DNA of 64,000 nucleotides from Streptomyces rimosus (GTDB lineage: Bacteria > Actinomycetota > Actinomycetes > Streptomycetales > Streptomycetaceae), in assembly GCF_008704655.1 (NCBI RefSeq), contig NZ_CP023688.1:5191001-5255000 (forward strand), given 5' to 3'. Of the stretch, positions 10,970 to 21,057 are shown piece by piece. The translations under genes and the position numbers were made by a program. Position 1 is the first letter of the stretch, and each line of letters begins with the position of its first letter. The notes under the pieces were generated by a model. It saw nothing but the letters and a program-made list of their open reading frames with translations, ran no database searches and was not told the DNA's origin.

Positions 10970-11806
10970 ATGGGTATCCGCAAGTACAAGCCGACGACCC
11001 CGGGCCGTCGTGGCTCCAGCGTCGCCGACTTTGTCGAGATCACGCGGTCCACGCCGGAGAAGTCGCTGGTCCGCCCGCTGCACAGCAAGGGCGGCCGTAA
11101 CAACGCCGGTCGTGTGACCGTTCGCCACCAGGGTGGTGGCCACAAGCGCGCCTACCGCGTGATCGACTTCCGTCGTCACGACAAGGACGGCGTGCCGGCC
11201 AAGGTCGCGCACATCGAGTACGACCCGAACCGCACCGCCCGCATCGCGCTGCTCCACTACGCGGACGGCGAGAAGCGCTACATCATCGCCCCCCGTGGCC
11301 TGGTGCAGGGCGCCCGCATCGAGAACGGCCAGGGCGCCGACATCAAGCCGGGCAACAACCTGCCGCTGCGCTACATCCCGGTCGGTACGACGATCCACGC
11401 CATCGAGCTGCGGCCCGGCGGCGGCGCGAAGTTCGCCCGCTCCGCGGGTGCCTCCGTGCAGCTGCTGGCGAAGGAGGGCTCCATGGCCCACCTTCGTATG
11501 CCGTCCGGTGAGATCCGCCTGGTCGACGTGCGCTGCCGCGCCACCGTCGGCGAGGTCGGCAACGCCGAGCAGTCGAACATCAACTGGGGCAAGGCCGGCC
11601 GTATGCGCTGGAAGGGCGTCCGCCCGACCGTGCGTGGTGTCGTGATGAACCCGGTCGACCACCCGCACGGTGGTGGTGAGGGCAAGACCTCCGGTGGCCG
11701 CCACCCGGTCTCGCCGTGGGGCCAGAAGGAGGGTCGTACGCGTTCGCCGAAGAAGGCTTCGAACAAGTACATCGTCCGCCGCCGCAAGACGAACAAGAAG
11801 CGCTAG
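10970..11806 (+). CDS. rplB: 50S ribosomal protein L2
   Basis: Needed for subunit association and peptidyl transferase assembly. It has 278 residues with the RNA-binding OB and SH3-like halves and the strongly conserved C-terminal stretch [18 protein letters not shown], whose His is the functionally important one in L2. It follows rplW and precedes rpsS by 12 bases. Confidence 0.99.
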   Translation: MGIRKYKPTTPGRRGSSVADFVEITRSTPEKSLVRPLHSKGGRNNAGRVTVRHQGGGHKRAYRVIDFRRHDKDGVPAKVAHIEYDPNRTARIALLHYADGEKRYIIAPRGLVQGARIENGQGADIKPGNNLPLRYIPVGTTIHAIELRPGGGAKFARSAGASVQLLAKEGSMAHLRMPSGEIRLVDVRCRATVGEVGNAEQSNINWGKAGRMRWKGVRPTVRGVVMNPVDHPHGGGEGKTSGGRHPVSPWGQKEGRTRSPKKASNKYIVRRRKTNKKR

Positions 11807-11818
11807 GAGCGGGTTTAG

Positions 11819-12100
11819 ATGCCGCGTAGTCTCAAGAAGGGGCCCTTCGTCGACGACCACCTCGCCAAGAAGGTGGATGTCCAGAACGAAGCCGGCACCA
11901 AGAACGTCATCAAGACCTGGTCCCGCCGCTCGATGATCGTCCCGGCCATGCTCGGCCACACGATCGCGGTGCACGACGGCCGCAAGCACGTCCCGGTGTT
12001 CGTCACCGAGTCGATGGTCGGCCACAAGCTCGGCGAGTTTGCGCCGACCCGCACCTTCCGCGGCCACGAGAAGGACGACCGCAAGTCGCGTCGTCGCTGA
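11819..12100 (+). CDS. rpsS: 30S ribosomal protein S19
   Basis: Head protein of the 30S subunit, which forms a complex with S13 near the A site. It has 93 residues and starts [17 protein letters not shown]. The conserved [16 protein letters not shown] segment is intact. Part of the S10 operon between rplB and rplV. Confidence 0.99.
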   Translation: MPRSLKKGPFVDDHLAKKVDVQNEAGTKNVIKTWSRRSMIVPAMLGHTIAVHDGRKHVPVFVTESMVGHKLGEFAPTRTFRGHEKDDRKSRRR

Positions 12101-12144
12101 TCGACCGGAGTGCGAAGACTATGACTGACACCGAAGGGACAACC

Positions 12145-12492
12145 ATGGAAGCCAGGGCCCAGGCGCGGTACATCCGCGTCACGCCCATGAAGGCCCGCCG
12201 CGTGGTGGACCTTATCCGTGGCATGGATGCCACGGAGGCTCAGGCGGTCCTGCGTTTCGCCCCGCAGGCCGCCAGCGTGCCCGTGGGCAAGGTGCTGGAC
12301 AGCGCCATTGCCAACGCCGCGCACAACTACGACCACACGGACGCCTCCTCGCTGGTCATCAGCGAGGCGTACGTCGACGAGGGCCCGACCCTGAAGCGGT
12401 TCCGTCCGCGTGCCCAGGGCCGTGCCTACCGGATCCGCAAGCGGACCAGCCACATCACCGTGGTCGTCAGCAGCAAGGAAGGAACCCGGTAA
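12145..12492 (+). CDS. rplV: 50S ribosomal protein L22
   Basis: Exit-tunnel protein whose beta-hairpin contributes to the macrolide pocket. I chose ATG 12145 ([17 protein letters not shown]) because GAAGGGA at 12133-12139 is well spaced and the family N-terminus starts here, giving 115 residues. An in-frame ATG at 12121 would add eight residues and cannot be excluded. The hairpin segment with [20 protein letters not shown] is normal. The stop TAA overlaps the rpsC start (TAATG). Confidence 0.96.
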   Translation: MEARAQARYIRVTPMKARRVVDLIRGMDATEAQAVLRFAPQAASVPVGKVLDSAIANAAHNYDHTDASSLVISEAYVDEGPTLKRFRPRAQGRAYRIRKRTSHITVVVSSKEGTR

Positions 12493-13319
12493 TGGGCCAG
12501 AAGGTAAACCCGCACGGGTTCCGGCTCGGCATCACCACCGACTTCAAGTCGCGGTGGTACGCCGACAAGCTGTACAAGGACTACGTCAAGGAAGACGTCG
12601 CCATTCGTCGCATGATGACGAAGGGCATGGAGCGCGCCGGTATCTCGAAGGTGGAGATCGAGCGCACCCGTGAGCGCGTCCGCGTTGACATCCACACCGC
12701 TCGTCCGGGCATCGTCATCGGCCGCCGCGGCGCCGAGGCCGACCGCATCCGCGGCGAACTGGAGAAGCTGACCGGCAAGCAGGTCCAGCTGAACATCCTC
12801 GAGGTCAAGAACCCCGAGACCGATGCTCAGCTCGTGGCCCAGGCCGTCGCCGAGCAGCTGTCCTCCCGCGTCTCCTTCCGTCGTGCCATGCGCAAGAGCA
12901 TGCAGTCGACGATGAAGGCCGGCGCCAAGGGCATCAAGATCCAGTGTGGTGGCCGTCTCGGCGGCGCCGAGATGTCGCGCTCGGAGTTCTACCGCGAGGG
13001 CCGCGTGCCCCTGCACACCCTCCGCGCCAACGTCGACTACGGCTTCTTCGAGGCCAAGACCACCTTCGGCCGTATCGGTGTGAAGGTCTGGATCTACAAG
13101 GGCGACGTCAAGAACATCGCCGAGGTCCGCGCCGAGAACGCCGCCGCCCGTGCGGGCAACCGCCCGGCCCGTGGTGGCGGCAACGACCGCCCGCGCCGCG
13201 GTGGCGAGCGTGGCGGCCGTGGCGGCCGCAAGCCGCAGCAGAACGCCGCTGCCGAGGCCCCCAAGGCCGAGGCCGCTGCCGCTGCTCCGGCTGCTGAGAG
13301 CACCGGAACGGAGGGCTGA
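12492..13319 (+). CDS. rpsC: 30S ribosomal protein S3
   Basis: mRNA-entry protein with helicase activity in the 30S subunit. It has 275 residues: an N-terminal KH domain ([17 protein letters not shown]), then the S3 C-terminal domain to about residue 210. A tail of about 60 residues follows, first Arg/Gly-rich, then Ala/Glu-rich. Such tails are common in actinobacterial S3 and absent from enterobacterial S3. Start overlaps the rplV stop. Confidence 0.98.
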   Translation: MGQKVNPHGFRLGITTDFKSRWYADKLYKDYVKEDVAIRRMMTKGMERAGISKVEIERTRERVRVDIHTARPGIVIGRRGAEADRIRGELEKLTGKQVQLNILEVKNPETDAQLVAQAVAEQLSSRVSFRRAMRKSMQSTMKAGAKGIKIQCGGRLGGAEMSRSEFYREGRVPLHTLRANVDYGFFEAKTTFGRIGVKVWIYKGDVKNIAEVRAENAAARAGNRPARGGGNDRPRRGGERGGRGGRKPQQNAAAEAPKAEAAAAAPAAESTGTEG

Positions 13320-13324
13320 CCGAC

Positions 13325-13744
13325 ATGCTGATCCCTCGCAGGGTCAAGCACCGCAAGCAGCACCACCCGAAGCGCAACGGTATGGCCAAGGGTGGCACCG
13401 AGCTTGCCTTCGGTGAGTACGGCATTCAGGCCGTGACCCCCGCCTACGTGACGAACCGGCAGATCGAGTCCGCTCGTATCGCCATGACCCGTCACATCAA
13501 GCGTGGCGGCAAGGTCTGGATCAACATTTACCCGGACCGCCCGCTGACGAAGAAGCCGGCCGAGACCCGCATGGGTTCCGGTAAGGGTTCTCCGGAGTGG
13601 TGGGTCGCGAACGTCAAGCCCGGTCGGGTGATGTTCGAGCTGTCCTTCCCGAACGAAAAGGTTGCGAAGGAGGCGCTGACCCGCGCCGCCCACAAGCTTC
13701 CGATGAAGTGCCGCATCGTGCGGCGCGAGGCAGGTGAGTCGTGA
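13325..13744 (+). CDS. rplP: 50S ribosomal protein L16
   Basis: Late-assembly protein that helps position A-site tRNA and is an orthosomycin contact. It has 139 residues and begins [18 protein letters not shown]. The Arg-rich loop corresponding to the hydroxylated site of some bacteria ([16 protein letters not shown]) is present. The stop overlaps the rpmC start. Confidence 0.99.
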   Translation: MLIPRRVKHRKQHHPKRNGMAKGGTELAFGEYGIQAVTPAYVTNRQIESARIAMTRHIKRGGKVWINIYPDRPLTKKPAETRMGSGKGSPEWWVANVKPGRVMFELSFPNEKVAKEALTRAAHKLPMKCRIVRREAGES

Positions 13745-13968
13745 TGGCGGCCGGTACCAAGGCGACCGAGCTGCGCGAGCTGAACAACGAGGACCTCGTT
13801 GGGAAGCTTCGTGAGGCCAAGGAGGAGCTGTTCAACCTCCGCTTCCAGGCGGCGACCGGACAGCTTGAGAACCACGGCCGGCTGAAGGCCGTCCGCAAGG
13901 ACATCGCCCGGATCTACACCCTGATGCGTGAGCGCGAGCTCGGCATCGAGACGGTGGAGAGCGCCTGA
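13744..13968 (+). CDS. rpmC: 50S ribosomal protein L29
   Basis: Small helical protein near the tunnel exit, beside L23. ATG 13744 gives [15 protein letters not shown] and 74 residues; a GTG three bases earlier is in frame, but ATG overlapping the rplP stop (TGATG) is the more likely start. The family helix [18 protein letters not shown] is present. It overlaps rpsQ in the same TGATG manner. Confidence 0.98.
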   Translation: MAAGTKATELRELNNEDLVGKLREAKEELFNLRFQAATGQLENHGRLKAVRKDIARIYTLMRERELGIETVESA

Positions 13969-14252
13969 TGAGCGAGAAGAATGTGACTGAGACGAACGAG
14001 CAGCGCGGCTTCCGCAAGACCCGCGAGGGTCTCGTCGTCAGCGACAAGATGGACAAGACCGTCGTCGTCGCTGTCGAGGACCGCGTCAAGCACGCGCTGT
14101 ACGGCAAGGTCATCCGCCGTACGAACAAGCTCAAGGCGCACGACGAGCAGAACGCTGCCGGTGTCGGCGACCGCGTCCTCCTGATGGAGACGCGTCCGCT
14201 TTCGGCGAGCAAGCGCTGGCGCATCGTCGAGATCCTCGAGAAGGCCAAGTAA
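13968..14252 (+). CDS. rpsQ: 30S ribosomal protein S17
   Basis: Primary binding protein of the 30S body. It has 94 residues with an N-terminal actinobacterial extension of about 15 residues before the family core ([17 protein letters not shown]). It is the last gene before a 131-base gap with three hairpins, the largest break between S10 and spc genes in this window. Confidence 0.98.
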   Translation: MSEKNVTETNEQRGFRKTREGLVVSDKMDKTVVVAVEDRVKHALYGKVIRRTNKLKAHDEQNAAGVGDRVLLMETRPLSASKRWRIVEILEKAK

Positions 14253-14354
14253 GGAATTTCCCGTTCGGGAATTCCGCTAGATACCGCCTGGGGGGTTTCC
14301 CCCAGGTCAGTTCCGCCAGGCTCGGCGGTGGGCCTCCGCAGTGAGGCCCCCGCC
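14253..14354 (+). promoter_or_regulatory. Three consecutive hairpins between rpsQ and rplN
   Basis: Hairpin 1: GGAATTTCCC (14253-14262) with GGGAATTCC (14267-14275). Hairpin 2: CCTGGGGG (14287-14294) with CCCCCAGG (14299-14306). Hairpin 3: GGCGGTGGGCCTC (14324-14336) with GAGGCCCCCGCC (14343-14354). The rplN ribosome site AGGAG follows at about 14373-14377. These may attenuate transcription or be processing sites between the S10 and spc segments. Confidence 0.6.
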
Positions 14355-14383
14355 GGGAACCGGCAGACGATCAGGAGATAGAC

Positions 14384-14752
14384 GTGATCCAGCAGGAGTC
14401 GCGGCTTCGGGTCGCCGACAACACGGGTGCGAAGGAAATTCTCACCATCCGTGTTCTCGGTGGTTCGGGCCGCCGCTACGCGGGCATCGGTGACGTCATC
14501 GTCGCCACCGTCAAGGACGCGATCCCCGGTGGCAACGTGAAGAAGGGTGACGTCGTCAAGGCGGTCATCGTTCGCACCGTCAAGGAGCGCCGCCGTCCGG
14601 ACGGCTCGTACATCCGCTTCGACGAGAACGCGGCCGTCATCCTCAAGAACGATGGCGACCCCCGCGGCACCCGCATCTTCGGCCCCGTGGGCCGGGAGCT
14701 GCGCGAGAAGAAGTTCATGAAGATCATCTCGCTCGCGCCGGAGGTGCTGTAA
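14384..14752 (+). CDS. rplN: 50S ribosomal protein L14
   Basis: Large-subunit interface protein next to L19, and the site of ribosome silencing factor RsfS. It starts at GTG ([19 protein letters not shown]) after an AGGAG site; 122 residues is the standard length. First gene of the spc segment, 3 bases before rplX. Confidence 0.99.
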   Translation: MIQQESRLRVADNTGAKEILTIRVLGGSGRRYAGIGDVIVATVKDAIPGGNVKKGDVVKAVIVRTVKERRRPDGSYIRFDENAAVILKNDGDPRGTRIFGPVGRELREKKFMKIISLAPEVL

Positions 14753-14755
14753 CCG

Positions 14756-15079
14756 ATGAAGATCAAGAAGGGCGACCTGGTCCAGATCATCACCGGCAAG
14801 GACAAGGGCAAGCAGGGCAAGGTCATCGCGGCCTTCCCCCGCGAGGACCGTGTCCTGGTCGAGGGTGTCAACCGGGTCAAGAAGCACACCAAGGCCGGTC
14901 AGACCGCTCGTGGCTCCAAGACCGGCGGCATCGTGACGACCGAGGCCCCGATCCACGTGAGCAACGTGCAGCTCGTCGTGGAGAAGGACGGCAAGAAGGT
15001 CGTCACCCGCGTCGGGTACCGCTTCGACGACGAAGGCAACAAGATCCGCGTTGCCAAGCGGACCGGTGAGGACATCTGA
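14756..15079 (+). CDS. rplX: 50S ribosomal protein L24
   Basis: Assembly-initiator protein of the 50S subunit. It has 107 residues with the KOW motif near the start ([20 protein letters not shown]). The stop overlaps the rplE start (TGATG), giving coupled translation. Confidence 0.99.
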   Translation: MKIKKGDLVQIITGKDKGKQGKVIAAFPREDRVLVEGVNRVKKHTKAGQTARGSKTGGIVTTEAPIHVSNVQLVVEKDGKKVVTRVGYRFDDEGNKIRVAKRTGEDI

Positions 15080-15639
15080 TGACTGCCACCACCAACGCGC
15101 CGCGCCTCAAGCAGCGCTACCGCGAAGAGATCGCCGGGAAGCTGAAGGACGAGTTCTCCTACGAGAACGTCATGCAGATCCCCGGTCTGACCAAGATCGT
15201 GGTCAACATGGGTGTGGGCGACGCCGCCCGCGACTCCAAGCTGATCGAGGGCGCCATCCGCGACCTCACCACGATCACCGGCCAGAAGCCGGCCGTCACC
15301 AAGGCCCGTAAGTCCATCGCGCAGTTCAAGCTGCGCGAGGGCCAGCCGATCGGTGCCCACGTCACCCTCCGCGGTGACCGCATGTGGGAGTTCCTGGACC
15401 GCCTGCTGTCGCTCGCGCTCCCGCGCATCCGCGACTTCCGTGGTCTGTCCCCGAAGCAGTTCGACGGTCGGGGCAACTACACCTTCGGTCTCACGGAGCA
15501 GGTCATGTTCCACGAGATCGACCAGGACAAGATCGACCGGCAGCGGGGCATGGACATCACCGTGGTCACCACGGCGTCCAACGACGATGAGGGCCGCGCC
15601 CTGCTTCGTCACCTCGGCTTCCCGTTCAAGGAGAACTGA
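15079..15639 (+). CDS. rplE: 50S ribosomal protein L5
   Basis: Binds 5S rRNA in the central protuberance and contacts P-site tRNA. It has 186 residues, with the family stretch [14 protein letters not shown] and the P-loop-like [22 protein letters not shown] region. Overlaps rplX by one base; rpsN begins two bases after its stop. Confidence 0.99.
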   Translation: MTATTNAPRLKQRYREEIAGKLKDEFSYENVMQIPGLTKIVVNMGVGDAARDSKLIEGAIRDLTTITGQKPAVTKARKSIAQFKLREGQPIGAHVTLRGDRMWEFLDRLLSLALPRIRDFRGLSPKQFDGRGNYTFGLTEQVMFHEIDQDKIDRQRGMDITVVTTASNDDEGRALLRHLGFPFKEN

Positions 15640-15641
15640 CC

Positions 15642-15827
15642 GTGGCGAAGAAGGCTCTGATCGCTAAGGCGGCCCGCAAGCCGAAGTTCGCTGTGCGCGC
15701 GTACACGCGTTGCCAGCGCTGCGGCCGGCCGCACTCCGTGTACCGCAAGTTCGGCCTGTGCCGCGTGTGCCTTCGTGAGATGGCTCACCGTGGCGAGCTG
15801 CCGGGCGTGACCAAGAGCTCCTGGTAA
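15642..15827 (+). CDS. rpsN: 30S ribosomal protein S14, zinc-binding type
   Basis: Head protein of the 30S subunit. At 61 residues it is the short zinc-binding (type Z) form with two Cys pairs, CQRC and CRVC, separated by about 12 residues. Streptomyces also have zinc-independent S14 paralogues elsewhere, controlled by Zur. The start is GTG 15642. It is followed by a 265-base gap. Confidence 0.98.
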   Translation: MAKKALIAKAARKPKFAVRAYTRCQRCGRPHSVYRKFGLCRVCLREMAHRGELPGVTKSSW

Positions 15828-15888
15828 CACCCCTTCCCGTTCGTCCGACCAGCGCCCGCACGGGCGCCCGGCGGGCGAAAGGAGTCAC

Positions 15889-15915
15889 GTGGGTGGTTCC
15901 GGAGTCTCTCGGTAA
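15889..15915 (+). CDS. Possible 8-codon leader peptide before rpsH
   Basis: A minute reading frame, GTG GGT GGT TCC GGA GTC TCT CGG TAA (MGGSGVSR), follows a good ribosome site, AAAGGAG, ending four bases before the GTG. It lies alone in the rpsN-rpsH spacer. Short leader frames can drive attenuation or coupling, but no alternative stem-loops that would depend on its translation are obvious. It could be chance. Confidence 0.35.
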   Translation: MGGSGVSR

Positions 15916-15925
15916 GCATCTGTTC

Positions 15926-15939
15926 GGCGGGGCCCCGCC
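15926..15939. promoter_or_regulatory. Perfect 14-base palindrome in the rpsN-rpsH spacer
   Basis: GGCGGGGCCCCGCC is a perfect palindrome immediately downstream of the 8-codon frame. TTTGATCCCG and TAGGGT follow at about 15941-15955, where a promoter for rpsH could lie. The role is unknown. Confidence 0.35.
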
Positions 15940-16092
15940 CTTTGATCCCGTAGGGTAGAAGGGTTGGGCGCCCCGCCGCCCAGGAACGACTTACTACGCC
16001 GAAGGTCCCCGCGCCGCACCCGTCCCGACCCTGATCGGGGAGAGGGATGGCGCATACAGGAAACCCCGGCGAGAGAGGCCGAAGGCCAATTC

Positions 16093-16491
16093 ATGACCAT
16101 GACTGACCCCATCGCAGACATGCTCACGCGTCTGCGGAACGCGAACTCGGCGTACCACGACACCGTCGTGATGCCGCACAGCAAGATCAAGTCGCACATC
16201 GCGGAGATCCTCCAGCAGGAGGGTTACATCACCGGCTGGAAGGTCGAGGACGCGGAGGTCGGCAAGAACCTCATCCTCGAGCTGAAGTTCGGTCCCAACC
16301 GCGAGCGCTCGATCGCCGGCATCAAGCGCATCTCGAAGCCGGGCCTGCGGGTCTACGCAAAGTCCACCAACCTGCCGAAGGTGCTCGGCGGCCTGGGCGT
16401 GGCGATCATCTCCACGTCGCACGGTCTCCTCACCGGTCAGCAGGCCAGCAAGAAGGGCGTAGGCGGAGAAGTTCTCGCCTACGTCTGGTAA
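16093..16491 (+). CDS. rpsH: 30S ribosomal protein S8
   Basis: Primary 16S rRNA-binding protein; in E. coli it is the translational repressor of the spc operon. I chose ATG 16093 ([18 protein letters not shown], 132 residues) from the family N-terminus; the open frame extending upstream is not protein-like. GAAGG at 16081-16085 is a reasonable ribosome site. The C-terminal STSHGLLT motif is intact. Confidence 0.98.
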   Translation: MTMTDPIADMLTRLRNANSAYHDTVVMPHSKIKSHIAEILQQEGYITGWKVEDAEVGKNLILELKFGPNRERSIAGIKRISKPGLRVYAKSTNLPKVLGGLGVAIISTSHGLLTGQQASKKGVGGEVLAYVW

Positions 16492-16513
16492 TTCGGGAAC
16501 GGAGGAATAGCTA

Positions 16514-17053
16514 ATGTCGCGTATTGGCAAGCTGCCCATCCAGGTTCCCGCTGGTGTGGACGTCACCATCGACGGCCGCACGGTTTCGGTGAAGGGTCCC
16601 AAGGGCTCCCTGCAGCACACCGTCGCCGCGCCCATCGAGGTCGCCAAGGGTGAGGACGGCGTCATCAACGTCACCCGCCCGAACGACGAGCGTCAGAACA
16701 AGGCCCTGCACGGCCTGTCCCGCACGCTGGTGGCGAACATGATCACCGGCGTGACCCAGGGATTCACCAAGGCGCTCGAGATCAGCGGTGTCGGTTACCG
16801 CGTCCAGGCGAAGGGCTCCAACCTGGAGTTCTCGCTCGGTTACAGCCACCCGATCCTGGTCGAGGCGCCCGAGGGCATCTCGTTCAAGGTCGAGTCCCCG
16901 ACCAAGCTGAGCGTCGAGGGCATCGACAAGCAGAAGGTCGGCGAGGTCGCCGCGAACATCCGCAAGCTGCGCAAGCCCGACCCGTACAAGGCCAAGGGCG
17001 TCAAGTACGCCGGCGAGGTCATCCGCCGCAAGGTCGGAAAGGCTGGTAAGTAA
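16514..17053 (+). CDS. rplF: 50S ribosomal protein L6
   Basis: Binds near the GTPase-associated and sarcin-ricin regions. It has 179 residues and starts [16 protein letters not shown]. Two tandem L6 domains are present, the second ending in the conserved [16 protein letters not shown]. It precedes rplR by three bases. Confidence 0.99.
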   Translation: MSRIGKLPIQVPAGVDVTIDGRTVSVKGPKGSLQHTVAAPIEVAKGEDGVINVTRPNDERQNKALHGLSRTLVANMITGVTQGFTKALEISGVGYRVQAKGSNLEFSLGYSHPILVEAPEGISFKVESPTKLSVEGIDKQKVGEVAANIRKLRKPDPYKAKGVKYAGEVIRRKVGKAGK

Positions 17054-17056
17054 GCC

Positions 17057-17440
17057 ATGGCATACGGTGTGAAGGTCGCGAAGGGCGACGCCTACAAGCG
17101 CGCCGCCGCCAAGCGTCGCCACATCCGCATCCGCAAGCGGATTTCGGGTACGCCGGAGCGTCCGCGTCTGGTCGTGACGCGGTCCAACCGCGGTATCGCC
17201 GCCCAGGTCATCGACGACATCAAGGGTCACACCCTGGCGTCGGCGTCGACCCTGGACGCGTCGATCCGCGGTGGCGAGGGCAACAAGACGGACCTGGCCA
17301 AGCAGGTCGGTTCCCTGGTCGCCGAGCGCGCCAAGGCCGCCGGCGTCGAGGCCGTCGTGTTCGACCGTGGTGGCAAGCAGTACGCCGGGCGGATTGCCGC
17401 TCTGGCCGACGCCGCCCGCGAAGCCGGGCTGAAGTTCTAA
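17057..17440 (+). CDS. rplR: 50S ribosomal protein L18
   Basis: Binds 5S rRNA with L5. It has 127 residues, a basic N-terminus ([16 protein letters not shown]) and the family ending [17 protein letters not shown]. It sits between rplF and rpsE in the standard spc order. Confidence 0.99.
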   Translation: MAYGVKVAKGDAYKRAAAKRRHIRIRKRISGTPERPRLVVTRSNRGIAAQVIDDIKGHTLASASTLDASIRGGEGNKTDLAKQVGSLVAERAKAAGVEAVVFDRGGKQYAGRIAALADAAREAGLKF

Positions 17441-17485
17441 GCCCCGGTTCCGAGCTAGCGGACGTAACAGAGAGAGGTAATTCCA

Positions 17486-18091
17486 ATGGCTGGACCCCAG
17501 CGCCGCGGCAGCGGTGCCGGTGGCGGCGAGCGGCGGGACCGTAAGGACCGGCGGGACGGCGGCGCTGCTGCCGAGAAGACCGCTTACGTCGAGCGGGTTG
17601 TCGCAATCAACCGCGTCGCCAAGGTTGTGAAGGGTGGTCGTCGCTTCAGCTTCACCGCGCTGGTCGTGGTGGGCGACGGTGACGGCACCGTGGGTGTCGG
17701 TTACGGCAAGGCCAAGGAGGTGCCGGCCGCCATCGCCAAGGGTGTGGAGGAGGCCAAGAAGCACTTCTTCAAGGTCCCCCGTATCGCCGGCACCATCCCG
17801 CACCCGATCCAGGGCGAAGAGGCTGCGGGCGTCGTCCTGCTCAAGCCGGCTTCCCCCGGTACCGGTGTGATCGCCGGTGGCCCGGTGCGCGCCGTCCTGG
17901 AGTGCGCGGGCATCCACGACGTGCTGAGCAAGTCGCTCGGCTCGTCGAACCCGATCAACATCGTGCACGCCACGGTGGCCGCTCTGCGGGGCCTGCAGCG
18001 CCCCGAGGAGATCGCCGCCCGCCGTGGCCTGCCGCTGGAGGACGTTGCTCCCGCCGCTCTGCTGCGGGCGCGTGCCGGGGTGAACGCGTAA
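17486..18091 (+). CDS. rpsE: 30S ribosomal protein S5
   Basis: Decoding-fidelity protein of the 30S body and the site of spectinomycin-resistance changes. It has 201 residues: an N-terminal Gly/Arg-rich extension of about 30 residues, then the double-stranded RNA-binding-like fold ([20 protein letters not shown]) and the S5 C-terminal domain. Its stop overlaps the rpmD start (TAATG). Confidence 0.99.
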   Translation: MAGPQRRGSGAGGGERRDRKDRRDGGAAAEKTAYVERVVAINRVAKVVKGGRRFSFTALVVVGDGDGTVGVGYGKAKEVPAAIAKGVEEAKKHFFKVPRIAGTIPHPIQGEEAAGVVLLKPASPGTGVIAGGPVRAVLECAGIHDVLSKSLGSSNPINIVHATVAALRGLQRPEEIAARRGLPLEDVAPAALLRARAGVNA

Positions 18092-18273
18092 TGGCTTCGC
18101 TCAAGATCACGCAGACCAAGTCCATCATCGGCAGCAAGCAGAACCACCGCGACACCCTGCGTTCGCTCGGCCTCAAGCGGGTCAACGACGTGGTTGTCAA
18201 GGAGGACCGCCCCGAGTACCGCGGCATGGTGCACACCGTCCGCCACCTCGTGACGGTTGAGGAGGTCGACTGA
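18091..18273 (+). CDS. rpmD: 50S ribosomal protein L30
   Basis: Small protein of the 50S subunit, 60 residues from ATG 18091 ([20 protein letters not shown]). The start overlaps the rpsE stop, so translation is probably coupled. The next gene, rplO, starts one base after its stop. Confidence 0.98.
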   Translation: MASLKITQTKSIIGSKQNHRDTLRSLGLKRVNDVVVKEDRPEYRGMVHTVRHLVTVEEVD

Positions 18274-18274
18274 C

Positions 18275-18730
18275 ATGGCGGAGAACAACCCGCTGAAGGT
18301 CCACAACCTCCGTCCTGCCCCGGGCGCCAAGACCGCCAAGACCCGTGTGGGTCGTGGTGAGGCGTCCAAGGGTAAGACCGCTGGTCGTGGTACCAAGGGC
18401 ACGAAGGCCCGTTACCAGGTTCCGGAGCGCTTCGAGGGCGGCCAGATGCCGCTGCACATGCGCCTCCCGAAGCTGAAGGGCTTCAAGAACCCCGCCCACA
18501 AGCAGTTCCAGGTCGTGAACCTGGACAAGCTGGCCGCGCTCTACCCGCAGGGTGGCGAGGTCACGGTGGCCGACCTGGTCGCCAAGGGCGCGGTGCGCAA
18601 GAACGAGCTCGTCAAGGTCCTGGGCCAGGGCGAGATCTCCGTGGCGCTGACGGTGACGGTGGACTCCGTTTCCGGCTCCGCCAAGGAGAAGATCACCGCT
18701 GCCGGTGGCAGCGTCACCGAGCTCATCTGA
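18275..18730 (+). CDS. rplO: 50S ribosomal protein L15
   Basis: Late-assembly large-subunit protein. ATG 18275 gives [19 protein letters not shown] and 151 residues; the few in-frame residues upstream overlap rpmD and are not family-like. The Gly/Lys-rich N-terminal extension ([14 protein letters not shown]) is typical. A strong terminator follows, so it is the last ribosomal gene of this transcription unit. Confidence 0.98.
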   Translation: MAENNPLKVHNLRPAPGAKTAKTRVGRGEASKGKTAGRGTKGTKARYQVPERFEGGQMPLHMRLPKLKGFKNPAHKQFQVVNLDKLAALYPQGGEVTVADLVAKGAVRKNELVKVLGQGEISVALTVTVDSVSGSAKEKITAAGGSVTELI

Positions 18731-18746
18731 ACTCAGTGAATCAACT

Positions 18747-18782
18747 GACCGGGGATGCCCACGTATTGGGGCATCCCCGGTC
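18747..18782 (+). terminator. Terminator between rplO and secY
   Basis: The arms GACCGGGGATGCCC (18747-18760) and GGGCATCCCCGGTC (18769-18782) pair perfectly over 14 bases with an 8-base loop. It separates the ribosomal genes from secY, which therefore needs at least partial read-through or a promoter in 18783-18964. Confidence 0.8.
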
Positions 18783-18965
18783 GGTCGTTCCAAGGGGGGC
18801 CTGGTCGCCGGTAAGGTGGCGTGCACTGTTGCTGTATTTTCCGGGGGTTCTTCCCCCGGGCCCCCACCGCGTGGGCTAATGTCTGCGCGGTTTTGGCCGC
18901 TTTGTATCCGTCGATCCTTTAGACCGTCACCTCTCGCTCCAGAGGCGGGAGGCGCAGGAGGCACC

Positions 18966-20279
18966 GTGCTCACCGCGTTCGCCCGAGCGTTCAAGACGCC
19001 CGACCTGCGCAAGAAGCTGCTGTTCACATTGGGCATCGTGCTCGTCTACCGGCTCGGAGCGCACGTTCCGGTGCCGGGGGTGAACTACTCCAATGTCGAA
19101 ACCTGCATGAAGCAGGCCGGCGCCAATGGCGGTCTCTTCGGCCTGGTGAACATGTTCAGCGGTGGTGCGCTGCTCCAGATCACGATCTTCGCGCTGGGGA
19201 TCATGCCGTACATCACGGCAAGCATCATCCTCCAGCTGCTGACGGTGGTCATCCCCCGTCTGGAGGCCCTGAAGAAGGAGGGCCAGTCCGGACAGGCGAA
19301 GATCACCCAGTACACCCGGTACCTGACCGTCGCGCTGGCGGTCCTCCAGGGCACCGGCCTGGTCGCCACCGCCAAGAGCGGCACGCTGTTCCAGGGCTGC
19401 CAGCTCGCCAGCCAGATCGTGCCGAGCGACTCGATCTTCACCACGATCACCATGGTGATCACGATGACCGCCGGTACGGCCGTGGTCATGTGGCTCGGTG
19501 AGCTGGTCACCGACCGCGGCATCGGCAACGGCATGTCGATCCTGATGTTCGTCGGCATCGCGGCCGGCTTCCCCGGCTCGCTGTGGCAGATCAAGCTGTC
19601 CGGCAAGCTGGCCGACGGCTGGATCGAGTTCTTCTCCGTCATCGTGGTGGGCCTGGCCATGGTCGCCCTGGTGGTCTTCGTCGAGCAGGCCCAGCGGCGT
19701 ATCCCCGTGCAGTACGCCAAGCGGATGATCGGCCGCCGCTCGTACGGCGGCACGTCCACCTACATCCCGCTCAAGGTGAACCAGGCGGGCGTCATCCCCG
19801 TCATCTTCGCCTCGTCGCTGCTCTACATCCCGGCGCTGGTGGCCCAGTTCAGCGGCTCGAAGGCGGGCTGGGCGGTCTGGATCGAGACCAACTTCACCAA
19901 GGGCAACCACCCGGTCTACATCGTCACGTACTTCCTGCTGATCGTCTTCTTCGCGTTCTTCTACGTCGCCATCTCCTTCAACCCCGAGGAAGTTGCCGAC
20001 AACATGAAGAAGTATGGTGGCTTCATCCCGGGCATCCGGGCTGGTCGCCCCACGGCCGAGTACCTCAGCTACGTGCTCAACCGGATCACGTGGCCGGGCT
20101 CGCTGTACCTGGGTCTGATCGCGCTTGTGCCAACAGTGGCGTTGGTGCTGTTCAAGGCCAACCAGAACTTCCCGTTCGGCGGGACGAGCATCCTGATCAT
20201 CGTGGGTGTGGGTCTGGAGACCGTGAAGCAGATCGAGAGCCAGCTCCAGCAGCGCAACTACGAAGGGTTCCTCCGCTGA
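18966..20279 (+). CDS. secY: Sec translocon channel subunit SecY
   Basis: Integral membrane protein that forms the protein-conducting channel with SecE and SecG. GTG 18966 gives [19 protein letters not shown] and 437 residues, with ten hydrophobic segments. Family signatures are clear: [20 protein letters not shown] and the cytoplasmic loop with [20 protein letters not shown]. Ribosome site GGAGG at about 18956-18960. The stop overlaps the adk start, as in most actinobacteria. Confidence 0.99.
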   Translation: MLTAFARAFKTPDLRKKLLFTLGIVLVYRLGAHVPVPGVNYSNVETCMKQAGANGGLFGLVNMFSGGALLQITIFALGIMPYITASIILQLLTVVIPRLEALKKEGQSGQAKITQYTRYLTVALAVLQGTGLVATAKSGTLFQGCQLASQIVPSDSIFTTITMVITMTAGTAVVMWLGELVTDRGIGNGMSILMFVGIAAGFPGSLWQIKLSGKLADGWIEFFSVIVVGLAMVALVVFVEQAQRRIPVQYAKRMIGRRSYGGTSTYIPLKVNQAGVIPVIFASSLLYIPALVAQFSGSKAGWAVWIETNFTKGNHPVYIVTYFLLIVFFAFFYVAISFNPEEVADNMKKYGGFIPGIRAGRPTAEYLSYVLNRITWPGSLYLGLIALVPTVALVLFKANQNFPFGGTSILIIVGVGLETVKQIESQLQQRNYEGFLR

Positions 20280-20932
20280 TGCGAATCGTCCTCGTCGGGC
20301 CTCCTGGGGCAGGCAAGGGTACGCAGGCCGCGTACCTGGCCAAGAACCTCTCGATCCCGCACATCTCCACGGGCGACCTGTTCCGCGCCAACATCAGCCA
20401 GGGCACGGACCTGGGCAAAGAGGCCAAGTCCTACATGGACGCGGGCAACCTGGTGCCCGACTCGGTGACGATCGCGATGGCCGAGGACCGGATGGACCAG
20501 CCGGACGCCGAGAACGGCTTCCTGCTGGACGGCTTTCCGCGCAACATCGGCCAGGCCGAGGCGCTGGACGCCTACCTCAAGGGCAAGGGCGTGAAGCTGG
20601 ACGCCGTCCTGGACCTGGAGGTCCCGGAGGACGAGGTGGTCAAGCGGATCGCCGGCCGCCGGATCTGCCGCAACGACAGCAGCCATGTCTTCCACGTGGA
20701 CTACCACAAGCCGAAGACCGAAGGTGTCTGCGACATCTGCGGCGGCGACCTCTACCAGCGCGAGGACGACCGCGAGGAGACCGTCCGCAAGCGGCTGGAG
20801 GTCTACCACACGGAGACCGAGCCGATCATCGACCACTACAAGGCGCAGGACCTGGTCGTCACGATCCCGGCCCTCGGCAAGGTGGACGAGGTCACCCAGC
20901 GCGCGATGGCCGCGCTCGGCCAGGGCGAGTAG
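20279..20932 (+). CDS. adk: Adenylate kinase
   Basis: Converts ATP and AMP to two ADP in the cytosol. It has 217 residues, starting at the ATG that overlaps the secY stop (TGATG). P-loop GPPGAGKGT at residues 7-15; AMP-binding region [13 protein letters not shown]. It is the long form with a full lid. The lid carries CRND and later CDIC, so one of the four classical zinc cysteines is replaced by Asp, a known variant. A hairpin follows, then map. Confidence 0.99.
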   Translation: MRIVLVGPPGAGKGTQAAYLAKNLSIPHISTGDLFRANISQGTDLGKEAKSYMDAGNLVPDSVTIAMAEDRMDQPDAENGFLLDGFPRNIGQAEALDAYLKGKGVKLDAVLDLEVPEDEVVKRIAGRRICRNDSSHVFHVDYHKPKTEGVCDICGGDLYQREDDREETVRKRLEVYHTETEPIIDHYKAQDLVVTIPALGKVDEVTQRAMAALGQGE

Positions 20933-20951
20933 CTCCCCGAAGATCAGCGCT

Positions 20952-20988
20952 TACGGCCGCGGTGCCCGGGTACGGGACCGCGGCCGTA
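20952..20988 (+). terminator. Hairpin after adk
   Basis: The arms TACGGCCGCGGT (20952-20963) and ACCGCGGCCGTA (20977-20988) pair perfectly over 12 bases with a 13-base loop, 19 bases after the adk stop. Probably a terminator or attenuator before map. Confidence 0.65.
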
Positions 20989-21057
20989 TCGTGTAATGGC
21001 GCGGCCCGGTGCCGCGGCAGCGTCGTAGTAGTCGGTTTGAGGAAGGCGTAAGCCACC

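Noticed and set aside
12121..12144. Separate leader peptide before rplV
   Set aside because: The frame is continuous with rplV; it is only an alternative start.
20650..20780. Loss of a zinc site in adenylate kinase
   Set aside because: A Cys-to-Asp change in the lid zinc site is a known natural variant that still binds metal.
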